Below, in pieces: positions 43,582 through 52,530 of a stretch of DNA of 64,000 nucleotides. Within the stretch, counting starts at the first letter, position 1; every line of letters starts with the position of its first letter. This DNA is from Candidozyma auris. Lineage: Eukaryota > Ascomycota > Pichiomycetes > Serinales > Metschnikowiaceae. The translations under genes and the position numbers were made by a program. The notes under the pieces were generated by a model. It worked only from the letters and a program-made list of their open reading frames with translations. It did not search any database and had not been told where the DNA came from. The stretch is taken from NCBI RefSeq assembly GCF_003013715.1, contig NC_072814.1, positions 186,001-250,000 of the forward strand, given 5' to 3'.

Positions 43582-44991
43582 TTAATCATAAGAGCATGGC
43601 TTGAGACATATCCTCTTGGTTTCGCGGTTGAGCGTGGACTTGCTCACATCCTGGAGAGGAGTTTCCTCATCACAGTCGGTGGCGACATCGCTGTCAGACT
43701 CCACTTTAATCGGCTCGCAAAAGCTGGAAGCTGGTGTGGGCAACCGTTGATCTGTACTTGATTTCCTTCGTTTAAGTGAAGGTCGGCTTTTGGGTAGAAG
43801 AATCGTTCTTTGTTTGCTTGGTGTTGTAGGAGGAGTGAGAAGATCAGCGTCTTCTTGCTTGATCTGGCCCTCTTCCTCAGCCTCGTTCTTCATCTTGTGC
43901 AACATGGCAATTGCTTCGGTCTTGATATCATGGAGAACTTCCTTCTTGATCGATTTTGGTGTCATGGTGGCGCACTTGAGTCTCTTTGAGTCAAGCTGCT
44001 CCTGAGTCAAGAACAAATCGGGAACCTCTTTCTTGAGCAACCTGACAAAGTCGTCACAATCTGTGAGAATCTCGTAATCCACCAAATTGGCCCATTGCTT
44101 AGGCAAAGGCAGCTTGTTGATGAAAATCACCTTGCCGTCTCTGTCATGAATAGATTTTGCTAGACGCCTAACTAACTTCTTCACACCATCTACCTTCAAG
44201 GAGGTGCCCATGATGAGAAGGCAATCGCACTTTATACCAAGATCGATGTTGAGCCCTCTAGTGAGCATCTCCGACTGAGGGTGGTTCTCTCCATATAATA
44301 CAATGTCTGGCCTGAGGATGCCTATGCTGCCCGTGAGGCGCTTCCCGGAATATAATCTTTCTTGATACTTGAGGTAGCAGTTCTCACACTCTGGATTTTC
44401 TCCTCTTTCGAGTTTTTTCTGTGCCTCCGGCGTCCACTCGTAGTGGGAAAAGCACTGCGTACACAGAAGTTTATGAAGGTTGCCGTGGAGCTGGACGACA
44501 TCTAGCGACTTCCAGTTGTCTCTAAACAGTTTTCCAGAGCCGTTTTCAAGTTCATTGAACTCCGCAGGGTTGATCCCACAATTGAGGTTGATTCTCTTTT
44601 CTAGACTGTCAATGTTCTGAGTGTAGCAACGCAAGAGCTTGTTTTTCTCCTTGAGGGTCTTGATGAACCTATGAGTTTCCGTTGCTTTTGCGGCCAACGA
44701 GTGCTTGTAAAGACCCTCCATAAACGTACAGAATATCAGAAGCGTTTCCTGATTGCGGAAAAGTGAAATGTCAAACAAATCCTGGCCTTTGATGAAGCTC
44801 TGTGGGTACTTTTCTTTTACCAAGTTATAGAGACCGTCGTCTGACCTGAAATCAGGAATGCCGGCATTGCATGAAATCCCAGCGCCGGTTAAAGCGGTGA
44901 TTTTTCTTGCCTTGTAGATGATTTTCGCCACTTCGTGGAACTTGACATTGTCTTCAGCCGAAGTCCCTTCCAAAAGGTTGACCGACTTCAT
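43582..44991 (-). CDS. HST3: Sir2-family NAD-dependent histone deacetylase Hst3/Hst4
   Basis: 469 aa. Removes H3K56 acetylation after S phase; its loss or inhibition destabilises the genome. Sirtuin motifs: GAGISCNAGIPDFRS (about 37-51), CYTQNIDSLE, catalytic His in VVQLHGNLHKL, zinc ligands LCTQC and CENC, RPDIVLYGENHP, IMGTSLKVDGVKKLVR and FINKLPLP. The YNLVKEKYP insertion after PDFRSDDGL and the inter-Cys spacing match Hst3/Hst4 rather than Sir2 or Hst2. The C-terminal ~120 residues are disordered with basic clusters and several SP/TP sites. In S. cerevisiae Hst3 is destroyed via Cdk1 phospho-degrons in its C-terminus; the TPPTTPSK stretch here could serve likewise (inference). Confidence 0.92.
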   Translation of the reverse strand: MKSVNLLEGTSAEDNVKFHEVAKIIYKARKITALTGAGISCNAGIPDFRSDDGLYNLVKEKYPQSFIKGQDLFDISLFRNQETLLIFCTFMEGLYKHSLAAKATETHRFIKTLKEKNKLLRCYTQNIDSLEKRINLNCGINPAEFNELENGSGKLFRDNWKSLDVVQLHGNLHKLLCTQCFSHYEWTPEAQKKLERGENPECENCYLKYQERLYSGKRLTGSIGILRPDIVLYGENHPQSEMLTRGLNIDLGIKCDCLLIMGTSLKVDGVKKLVRRLAKSIHDRDGKVIFINKLPLPKQWANLVDYEILTDCDDFVRLLKKEVPDLFLTQEQLDSKRLKCATMTPKSIKKEVLHDIKTEAIAMLHKMKNEAEEEGQIKQEDADLLTPPTTPSKQRTILLPKSRPSLKRRKSSTDQRLPTPASSFCEPIKVESDSDVATDCDEETPLQDVSKSTLNRETKRICLKPCSYD

Positions 44992-45629
44992 TAATGCGGG
45001 TCGGATATGTGTGAGGAGGTACTTTTAGGGGGTATTTGAAGGAAGGGGTCAAAGGCTGGAAAATTCTAATGAAGGTGGGCAGCCAGACGATGACGATTAT
45101 CGGATTTATGATTCTGGGCAGTTGACAATGGAAGAAGTGTTGTTGGTTTTGGGAGAGAAAAAATGTCGTCACTGGCTTGGTCCTACATTGCGAGTCTTGG
45201 AGATGGTACTGAGAGTGTAGAGGTCGCATGTGTTTACATAAAGGCCGAATACGTTAATTACTTACATTGACGATCGAGCACTCTCACGGTAACTATGAAG
45301 GGAAATAGCTATTTAGCATTGTGGTGCAAAATTTACTTCAGTTGGCTTGAAAAGCAATGATTAACTGGCTGTCATTTGTTGTTGACCTTGCCTGACTATT
45401 CTTGCCTGATGAATAGAATAATTCTGGCCGGTGCCTGTAGTAGGTTTGTACAGGTATACACGAATTTGCAAGAATCGTGGTTCTCCTGCCATACGTGGTT
45501 GCCAAAAGAATCGTGGTAGCCAGCCCTATACGTGAAATCCAATTCTCTTGTAGACACCTAGGCCCAATGGAGAAATTTCACGTTTTCTATACCTTCTATG
45601 ATACAAAGAAATTTCACACTGCAGCATGA
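44992..45629. promoter_or_regulatory. Upstream region of HST3 / downstream of SNF1
   Basis: 638 bp, both flanking genes on the minus strand. No MCB (ACGCGT) was found by eye, although S. cerevisiae HST3 is cell-cycle controlled. No RNA gene evident. Confidence 0.35.
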
Positions 45630-47444
45630 TCACTGTGCCTGGGTGGAATTCACTGCCAACTCCATGATAAGTCTAGTAGCTAAATGCAAAAATGGATAAG
45701 CAGAGAATGAACCCATTTCGTCTAGATCCTGTTTCACTGGAGATTTTCCTTCTTGTGGAGAAGAGCTTTCCCAGCCGTCGAACTTAAAGTCGACAAGGTA
45801 GTTATTAGGCTCCAATTGGAATAACTGGATTTGCATCTTCATCAAAGCTGGAGGAACAGACTCACCATCCTTGACTGTCTCGTCGACCATAGAGGGTCCG
45901 TACTTCCAACGCACACGGATGGTCCACAACTCCTCCTCAGTAGGCTTGGCCCATTCGGCTCCCAAATTCTTCAACGCTCTGTAAATTTCACCCATGACAT
46001 CTAGTGGGTAGGATCTAGACCTTATACCGAAATGCCATTTAGTCTTCAGCTTCTTCGATGAGACGGGATTGATTTTGTTTGAGCCCAAAGCGGAGTGATT
46101 CATCATAGATGCTCTGTGTATTGATGGCAAAGACGAAGGAAGAATGGCAATCGTGGAGTTGGGTAACGTCGACAAATCAGGGACAGTTGCTAAGGTTTGG
46201 TATGTTAGTGACTGCAGCACGCCGGGAGCCCTATGCGTTGCTTGCACCTCGTTTCCAGCTGGTGGATTCCATTGGGGTGGTGGACTTTGAGACAAGAAGT
46301 TATCCATGTGTTCGGTCTTATTCTTTTTCAAATCCTTGACAAGAGTGTGATTCTCCTTCATCAACAAATATGCGTCAAGAATTTCGTTAGACTGTTGTTG
46401 AGGGTACTGCTGTTTGTTACAAGAGTTGATAACACTCAAAATCTCATCCCTGTCGTAACCCATCGTCACATTCAAGGCGTTGATGACGTCTTCATCGATA
46501 TCAATCTTGTTGTGTATGGTCTTAGACAAGTCTGGTGGTAACAAGTAATCCTCAATACCTTGCTTGAACCATTCATCCTCCATGATCTCATGAATAGTGA
46601 TACGATTGAGAGGGTTGACGACCAACATCTTTGTCAAGATGTTTTTGGCACCGTCAGACAAGTAGTTGGGTAACGTGTAGACTCCATTACTGATCTTCTT
46701 AAACAAAGCTGGGATAAACTCGTCATCAAAAGGTAATCTGCCACACAACATGACGTACAAAATCACACCAGAAGACCATACATCAACCTCGGGGCCCGCA
46801 TACAACTTACCAGAGATGACCTCGGGCGCAGCGTAGTTGGGAGACCCACAACTCGTCTTCAAAAAGTTACCATCGGTCATGATGTTGGACAAACCAAAAT
46901 CAGCAATTTTCACATTAAGGTGGTCATCCAACAATAAATTCTCTGGCTTCAAGTCACGATGAACAATCTTGTGTCTATGGCAGTACTCAACAGCTGCAAT
47001 GATCTGCTGGAAAAACCTTCTGGCCTCATCTTCTGGCATCCTTCCTCTTTGCACAATGTAATCGAACAACTCCTTCCCAGCATACTCAATAACCATGATA
47101 ATTTCATCCTTTGACTTGATCACATCGTAAAGCTTGATGATATGTGGATGTCTCAACAAGCGCAAGTAAGAAATCTCTCTCTCCACACGGCCTTGCATGT
47201 CAGATTTGGCCAATGTCTTCCTGTTTATGATCTTCAAAGCAACACGCTGGCCCGTGGTGGAATGCTCTGCCAACTTGACCTTGCCGAAGGATCCTTCCCC
47301 TAGAGTTTTGATAATCTGGTATTTGCCGATTCTATTGCCTGAGATTGGAGCTGAAGAGCCACCTTGCTGCTTCTGGTGACTATGGTGGTGATGGTGGTGG
47401 TGATGGTGACGGTGTTCGCCATCAGTTTTTGGATCTTCGGACAT
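45630..47444 (-). CDS. SNF1: Snf1 protein kinase, AMPK catalytic alpha subunit
   Basis: 604 aa. Master kinase for low-glucose growth and stress. A poly-His tract fills residues about 11-23, as in S. cerevisiae Snf1. Kinase domain about 41-292: GEGSFGKVKLA, VALK71, HRD164LKPENLL, DFG 182-184, and the activation-loop LKT197SCGSPNYAAPE, where Thr197 equals S. cerevisiae Thr210. An auto-inhibitory UBA-like region lies around 315-360 (DVINALNVTMGYDRDEILSVI). The C-terminal domain (about 470-604; WHFGIRSRSYPLDVMGEIYRAL) binds the beta and gamma subunits. A beta-subunit gene is in the same window at 60363-61400. Confidence 0.98.
   Translation of the reverse strand: MSEDPKTDGEHRHHHHHHHHHSHQKQQGGSSAPISGNRIGKYQIIKTLGEGSFGKVKLAEHSTTGQRVALKIINRKTLAKSDMQGRVEREISYLRLLRHPHIIKLYDVIKSKDEIIMVIEYAGKELFDYIVQRGRMPEDEARRFFQQIIAAVEYCHRHKIVHRDLKPENLLLDDHLNVKIADFGLSNIMTDGNFLKTSCGSPNYAAPEVISGKLYAGPEVDVWSSGVILYVMLCGRLPFDDEFIPALFKKISNGVYTLPNYLSDGAKNILTKMLVVNPLNRITIHEIMEDEWFKQGIEDYLLPPDLSKTIHNKIDIDEDVINALNVTMGYDRDEILSVINSCNKQQYPQQQSNEILDAYLLMKENHTLVKDLKKNKTEHMDNFLSQSPPPQWNPPAGNEVQATHRAPGVLQSLTYQTLATVPDLSTLPNSTIAILPSSLPSIHRASMMNHSALGSNKINPVSSKKLKTKWHFGIRSRSYPLDVMGEIYRALKNLGAEWAKPTEEELWTIRVRWKYGPSMVDETVKDGESVPPALMKMQIQLFQLEPNNYLVDFKFDGWESSSPQEGKSPVKQDLDEMGSFSAYPFLHLATRLIMELAVNSTQAQ
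47379..47412. repeat. GGT/GAT-rich triplet repeat encoding Snf1 poly-His
   Basis: Interrupted trinucleotide tract near the 5' end of SNF1. On the coding strand it is mixed CAC/CAT, giving nine consecutive His after HRH. Mixed codons suggest selection for the residues and lower slippage than a pure repeat. Confidence 0.8.
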
Positions 47445-47820
47445 GTTTGGAAAAAGTGAACTGGTTGGTCAGATTATGTTTGAATCCGTCACTTAATCGC
47501 TGGCGAGGGGGTTTGTATATTGAAGAGGACACGCCCAAATGGTTGGTAGGAAGAACGACAGATGCTATTAATTCCTCGAGCTCCTTTGTTTTTTACACGA
47601 TGGAAGAGTGGTACAAGATTATCTCTTGTCCGTTTAGGTAATTTCAGCTCTATTTACTAAAGGCATGATTCTCAATGTCATTTTGTGGGGAACTCCTACT
47701 GCGAACCTTCGGATGTATGAGGAAAGAGCTATTGAGTCCACTAGAGTTACAAGAATGCGCTTGTAGAACAACTCAGTCCATTTAAGGAAGCGTTTTTTTA
47801 GGAACTTCAAGTAGTTGCCT
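47445..47820. promoter_or_regulatory. SNF1 upstream region
   Basis: 376 bp between the SNF1 start and the stop of the PWI-domain gene. No motif I would name; short reading frames only. Confidence 0.35.
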
Positions 47821-48480
47821 TTAGAGAAGAGTTTTGTCTCGTGGCCCTCGCTCGCTTCCATTGCTGTGATATACCTCACTTTCATCATGACTTTCCTTTT
47901 TTTCTGACCGATTATAGTTTGTCTTTTTCGAGTCGATAAGTTTTGCGTCAGTTTCGTTTACAATTTTCCGTGAGTCGTCACTTGTTCGAGAATCTCTATA
48001 AGATCTCCTCTGTCCACGCTTCTGAAAGCTGTCTCTCTGGCCATACCTCTCTCTCCTGTCTCTATGATACCAACCACGGTTTCTGTCTTGAAGCTTACTT
48101 TCTTGAAGTTTTGCTTGGTTTGCCCTCTGCTCTTCTAAAACCCTCCTTCGTAGCTCTACTAATTCCAGAGGGAGCCCATCCTTGTCCCCCTGAGCACTTA
48201 GCAAATGCTTCCATAGCTTTTTGCAAAAAATTTTGCTTTCTTTGGGTCCAAGAAAATCATCTGTCTGTGCTCGTATGGCGTTGATGTCAGGGTTCTCTTC
48301 CCCTGCTATCAATTCGTAGATAAACCCAGCAGCTATATCGTCATCGGGAATCTGGGCCGTGATCTCCTCCTCAATCCACCGCTTGATCACAGGGAGATTG
48401 ACCTTCGTCGAGTCAACTTTTCTTGAGAATATTGATGTTGTCTTATCCTTCTTTGATCTACCGGTCTCATTTGTAGACAT
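47821..48480 (-). CDS. PWI-domain RNA-binding protein, SRm160/SRRM1-like
   Basis: 219 aa. The N-terminal PWI domain (about 22-115) reads VNLPVIKRWIEEEITAQIP, then VIYELIAG-like FIYELIAGEENPDINAI, FLGPKESKIFCKKLWKHLLSAQ and GLPLELVELRRRVLEEQ. This is the pattern of SRRM1 (KPWI, LWPLLLSAQ, G-P-x-F/L-E-L-KKE). It is followed by an Arg/Asp/Ser-rich tail (DRNRGWYHRDRRERYGQR, RGQRRSYRDSRTSDD), a modest RS-like region. SRm160 is a splicing coactivator and exon-junction partner; in S. cerevisiae the PWI fold is known mainly in Prp3 and Snu71. Function here by homology only. Confidence 0.8.
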   Translation of the reverse strand: MSTNETGRSKKDKTTSIFSRKVDSTKVNLPVIKRWIEEEITAQIPDDDIAAGFIYELIAGEENPDINAIRAQTDDFLGPKESKIFCKKLWKHLLSAQGDKDGLPLELVELRRRVLEEQRANQAKLQESKLQDRNRGWYHRDRRERYGQRDSFQKRGQRRSYRDSRTSDDSRKIVNETDAKLIDSKKTNYNRSEKKESHDESEVYHSNGSERGPRDKTLL

Positions 48481-48994
48481 CCTCTTCAGGTAATAACAAT
48501 CGTCTCACTTTACTTGAGAGAGGCAAAGATTTTGTTTCAGAATTCTTAGACGGGTTTTGTTTCTCTGGATGGGTACTTAGCGTCTGGTCCGAGTGAAGCT
48601 GAAATCGGTCCTGTTCTTGGTTAAAGTGGAGAATCGCAGATCACTCTTCAACTGTTGGTGATATTTGTGCGACTTTGATGCTGTTGAAACGAAAAAGTGT
48701 GAACTTGAAATATACGCTGTTATAAGCGACTACTTACTAGTTATACAAGGTAGTCTTTCTAGTTGATAAGCAAAACCTCTTCTTTAGCTCGCAGGGTCCA
48801 ATTGGTCCGATCTATGTATGGTCTCAGCGCAGATCCCAAGTGATGGTCTCCACCTGCAAGGGTGGCTGCAAAAATGTGATCTAAAGAAGTATAAATAATC
48901 GACATTTCCCTCAGACGTTCCTAAATCTTGTCTACATTGACTTCACCTTATAAATCACCCTCATTAAACTCCAAAGGCCTCTTTTTGCTCAAAG
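48481..48994. promoter_or_regulatory. Divergent promoter region, PWI gene / PHO92
   Basis: 514 bp between divergent starts. An AT-rich stretch at about 48880-48970 lies just ahead of the PHO92 start. No named site. Confidence 0.4.
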
Positions 48995-49834
48995 ATGAAC
49001 TACTCTAACAAAGTGGCATGTCCGCTTTTCGATTCATCAGAGATTGGCTTCAAGGCACCTACCCATGATGATAACTCGACGCGTGGGGTGTTCCACTGTA
49101 CGAGACATACCCTTGAGCTACTCGAAATGGCCACGTGTTTAGCAAAACCTACAAAATTCTTGAATATCTCCTGTGACCCAAACATTTGGTCTTCCCTCCA
49201 CAACGGAACTCCTTTGGACGGTGCTAAGAATATTACATTGTTGCATACGCTTCCTAGCATGAACGAATCGACCCTCAGCAGCATTGAGGAGGAGGATTCC
49301 ACCTACAATGAATCGGATGAGCTGCCGCCGACGTCACCAGAGTCTCTGGAGATCGCCATCTACCCTGCAAAGACTCGTCACCACATCCCTGTGAAGGGTC
49401 TGTTTCATGTGCCTGCTGGGTCCAGGTTCTTTGTCGTGAAGTCCTTCAGCGCCGAGGACGTGGAGGCTTCTTTGAAGTACAACATTTGGACTTCGACAAA
49501 TTTAGGTAATAAGAGACTAAACAAGGCCTACGAGGAGAAGGAAGACGCCTCCGTGTTCCTCTTTTTCAGTGTGAACGGGTCAATGAAGTTTAGTGGTGTA
49601 GCCAAAATGGAGGACAAAGTTGACTTTTCCAGCACCAGCAACGTATGGGCAGAAGAGTCGCGTTGGACCAGTGTGTTCCCAGTGTCGTGGTTGGTCGTCA
49701 AAGACGTGCCCAACCGCAAGCTAAAACACTTGCTTATCCCCAAGAACGAGAACAAGCCGGTGACAAACTCGAGAGACACTCAAGAGGTGCCCTTGAACGT
49801 AGCTCTTGAGATGCTTGAGATTTTTTTGGAGTGA
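48995..49834 (+). CDS. PHO92: YTH-domain m6A reader Pho92/Mrb1
   Basis: 279 aa (S. cerevisiae Pho92 is 306). The C-terminal YTH domain (about 140-279) binds N6-methyladenosine in mRNA: SRFFVVKSFSAEDVEASLKYNIW (first aromatic-cage Trp), TSTNLGNKRLNKAYEE, VFLFFSVNGSMKFSGVAKM, then RWTSVFPVSWLVVKDVPNRKLKHL with the second cage Trp and LEMLEIF at the end. The N-terminal 130 residues are low-complexity. In S. cerevisiae it links m6A to CCR4-NOT decay and meiotic translation. It is followed by COQ7 147 bp downstream on the same strand. Confidence 0.93.
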   Translation: MNYSNKVACPLFDSSEIGFKAPTHDDNSTRGVFHCTRHTLELLEMATCLAKPTKFLNISCDPNIWSSLHNGTPLDGAKNITLLHTLPSMNESTLSSIEEEDSTYNESDELPPTSPESLEIAIYPAKTRHHIPVKGLFHVPAGSRFFVVKSFSAEDVEASLKYNIWTSTNLGNKRLNKAYEEKEDASVFLFFSVNGSMKFSGVAKMEDKVDFSSTSNVWAEESRWTSVFPVSWLVVKDVPNRKLKHLLIPKNENKPVTNSRDTQEVPLNVALEMLEIFLE

Positions 49835-49981
49835 TTGATTCATGTGTCCTGAGGTCTGGGCGTATAGTGCTGCGCAAAGCGAGCTCGGCTATCGTAAACT
49901 GCGAAATCAGCTCATTTAGACTTGAATTTAAGAGCGTACTGACTCCCGACTCAAGTAGTTTTAGTCAATAGCACCACTCCA

Positions 49982-50725
49982 ATGTTATCGAAGCGATCAG
50001 CGATCCAGGCTCTGCGCCAGCTCAGCTCTTCTCGAGTTGCTCTTGAAGGATCCAAGAAGAAGGCAAAGTCCAAGGCTCACGAGTACATACCCGAAAATGT
50101 CGAGTACGGTTCCTTATCAAAAGCACAAAAGGCCTTCTTGGACCGTGTTGTCCGTGTGGATCAAGCAGGCGAGCTTGGGGCCAATTACATCTACATGGGC
50201 CAATATGCTGTGCTCTCAACGAAGTTCCCACATTTGAAACCTGTCTTGCAACACATGTGGGACCAAGAGATACACCACCACGACACATTCAACAAGCTCC
50301 AGCATGAACGTCGTGTGAGACCGTCTCTTTTGACTCCTCTCTGGAAGATTGGTGCTATTGGTATCGGTGCCGGCACTGCACTCATAAGTAAAGAGGCTGC
50401 CATGGCATGCACTGTAGCCGTGGAAACGGTGATCGGTGGTCACTACAACCAGCAGCTACGGGTACTCATGAATCAGTTCAACATACCTATCTACGATAAA
50501 GAAACCAAAAGAATGCTTACACCTGAGGAAATTACCAAGGAGATCGAAACGTCACCCGAATTAGCCGATTTGAAGAGCACTATCAGCACATTTAGAGATG
50601 ATGAGTTGGAACACCTAGACACGGCCGTGGAGCACGACGCTGACAAGGCTGTTCCCTACATGTTGCTCACAGAGACCATCAAATTGATTTGCAGAGGTGC
50701 CATCTGGACTGCAGAAAGAATCTAG
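49982..50725 (+). CDS. COQ7: 5-demethoxyubiquinone hydroxylase Coq7 (Cat5)
   Basis: 247 aa, carboxylate-bridged di-iron hydroxylase for the penultimate step of coenzyme Q synthesis, peripheral on the matrix side of the inner mitochondrial membrane. An Arg/Ser-rich presequence of about 35 residues precedes the core. Metal ligands are all present: Glu in VDQAGELGANYIY, Glu and His in WDQEIHHHDTF, Glu in VAVETVIGGHY, and Glu/His in FRDDELEHLDTAVEH. The paired E-x2-H motifs define the family. Ptc7, encoded at 9823-11061, is the phosphatase that activates Coq7 in S. cerevisiae. Confidence 0.97.
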   Translation: MLSKRSAIQALRQLSSSRVALEGSKKKAKSKAHEYIPENVEYGSLSKAQKAFLDRVVRVDQAGELGANYIYMGQYAVLSTKFPHLKPVLQHMWDQEIHHHDTFNKLQHERRVRPSLLTPLWKIGAIGIGAGTALISKEAAMACTVAVETVIGGHYNQQLRVLMNQFNIPIYDKETKRMLTPEEITKEIETSPELADLKSTISTFRDDELEHLDTAVEHDADKAVPYMLLTETIKLICRGAIWTAERI

Positions 50726-51053
50726 CTGGCAGAATTCTTAATCATTCTTTTAAAATACACGTGGCAATATAAACTTTGAATTTTATTCACCCATATTAGA
50801 CTGATGCGTCTTGTAGGAGATCTAAATCGCGATGTTACTGAGACATCTAAGTTGCACTCAACCTATGGTACTGCCATAGTGAGCAGCGCCTGCAGATGCG
50901 CAGGGCCCGCATTTGATACGGATGTAAACAAATGTCTTCGATACCATCTACCTTAGTATTCTACAGCGTGCTGGCCAGAGACTGTATGAGTTTTGAATGT
51001 CCAAACTAAGCATGATAGGCCGCTCAGACGGTTCGACTCTTGGTGGGGCCCGC
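50726..51053. promoter_or_regulatory. COQ7-NUF2 intergenic region
   Basis: 328 bp to the preferred NUF2 start. It contains two extra in-frame ATGs (50997 and 51012) ahead of the conserved N-terminus. No named site. Confidence 0.35.
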
Positions 51054-52439
51054 ATGTACAATAGGAATAAGGACGCATTTCCCTTACTTGATTTCAAAGA
51101 GCTCTCGATATGCCTCCAAACAATGGAGTTTACCGCCAGCGAGGAGCTCATTTCCAGACCAACGAGCCAATACATAAAAACACTATTTGAGCAGTTTGTT
51201 GATATATTCATGGGTCTTTCCATACAACTGACAGAAGAGCTATCGAACGATTTACTAAGAAGAAATAATGGCTTCAGCCATGATTCGCATCCAGAAGACG
51301 AACAGAACAACGGGCGATTCGATGCTAAGAAGGACGACACCTCGCAACTGATCCCATTAATGATCTTATTTCGGTGCTCCTTGGCATTTCTTGAGAAGTG
51401 TGGTGTTCATGATTTCAACATCATGGACCTCAAGAAACCAGATTCCCAGCGGATACGACGAATACTAAGTGCTGTGATCAATTTCGCCCGTTTCCGTGAA
51501 GAAAGAATGAAAGATTGTGAGCCAATTGCGCAGGTTTGTGAAGAACTTTCCGAAGATGCTAGAAAAGTTGAGTCTGAAATCGTCCTGGTGCAGAATGAGA
51601 TCGACAAGCTCAGGGAACAGGTAGGGGAAAACAACGAGGGAAATAAGAAGTCTACGCTAGCTCAGCTAAATAATTACAATTCCAAGCTACAAGCGGAGCT
51701 AAAGAATTTGGAGAAGGCGTCAACTCAACTTCAACTAGAACACGCCCAGTACAAGGAACAGAAGAATGGTCTCCTAGATCAATTTAAAGACCTACATTGG
51801 TTGGTAGAAAAAGAGGCACTCGATGTCGAGAAGTATAAGAGCTTCATGTTGATTAATGCCAGTGAGCTCAATACCATTCTTGACGATCTCAAGAAAAGTC
51901 TTGAGGACGCTGAGCAGGAACTTCGAGCAGGTGAGATCAAGCTTCAGAATCGCTCAAAAACCATTGAATCTATCAAAACCACGGAAGATGAGCTTAAAAA
52001 CATTCTTACAATTGTGCAGAGTATTATTGACGACCTTGTTCGCTTAGAGGAAGTAAGAACTGCAATTGATAAACAATTGGCGCTGCGGGATAAAGAAATC
52101 ACCAATATTGAGGAGATCGAAACACTGATACGAGAATCCGAAAGATTTCTCAAAAATCACGAAGAAAAGATTCAGAATACCAACAAGCTAGCATCGAAGA
52201 AACGCGAGGACGCCAAGCACAGGTTAAAAATACTAGAAGAAGAATATGCTCGTCTTACCGACGAGAGGGGTGTAAGAGAAAAGAAGATGGATCAAAACAG
52301 ACTTATCATAAAAAGTCTAGAGGAGGACATCAGCAAAATGAAAGCAGCCTTCGAGCGCGAGAAACGCGACATTGAGACTGCTATTACTAGGCTAAATGCT
52401 CACATCAGGTCATACTTGTCTGATATGAACAATGTATAA
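51054..52439 (+). CDS. NUF2: Kinetochore Ndc80-complex subunit Nuf2
   Basis: 461 aa from ATG 51054; the frame is open 19 codons further (ATG 50997). I chose 51054 because MYNRNKDAFPLLDFKELSICLQ aligns with S. cerevisiae Nuf2 MSRNQDVFPILDLQELVICLQ. Nuf2 pairs with Ndc80 to attach kinetochores to microtubules. The N-terminal calponin-homology domain (about 1-140) includes ISRPTSQYIKTLFEQFVDIFMG and IRRILSAVINFARFREERM, both diagnostic. The remainder (about 150-461) is continuous heptad coiled coil. Length fits the family (451 in S. cerevisiae). It converges on the DHA2 transporter gene, 91 bp away. Confidence 0.94.
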   Translation: MYNRNKDAFPLLDFKELSICLQTMEFTASEELISRPTSQYIKTLFEQFVDIFMGLSIQLTEELSNDLLRRNNGFSHDSHPEDEQNNGRFDAKKDDTSQLIPLMILFRCSLAFLEKCGVHDFNIMDLKKPDSQRIRRILSAVINFARFREERMKDCEPIAQVCEELSEDARKVESEIVLVQNEIDKLREQVGENNEGNKKSTLAQLNNYNSKLQAELKNLEKASTQLQLEHAQYKEQKNGLLDQFKDLHWLVEKEALDVEKYKSFMLINASELNTILDDLKKSLEDAEQELRAGEIKLQNRSKTIESIKTTEDELKNILTIVQSIIDDLVRLEEVRTAIDKQLALRDKEITNIEEIETLIRESERFLKNHEEKIQNTNKLASKKREDAKHRLKILEEEYARLTDERGVREKKMDQNRLIIKSLEEDISKMKAAFEREKRDIETAITRLNAHIRSYLSDMNNV

Positions 52440-52530
52440 TGATAGAGGCTGCAAGTACGAGCAGCTGTATTATCTTCAAATTTGTATTATTTTTATAATT
52501 AAGCATTGCATCGTCCAATAAATTCCCAAT

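Noticed and set aside
51030..51040. B-box-like GGTTCGACTCT just before NUF2
   Set aside because: The flanking bases do not form a T-stem and no cloverleaf can be drawn.
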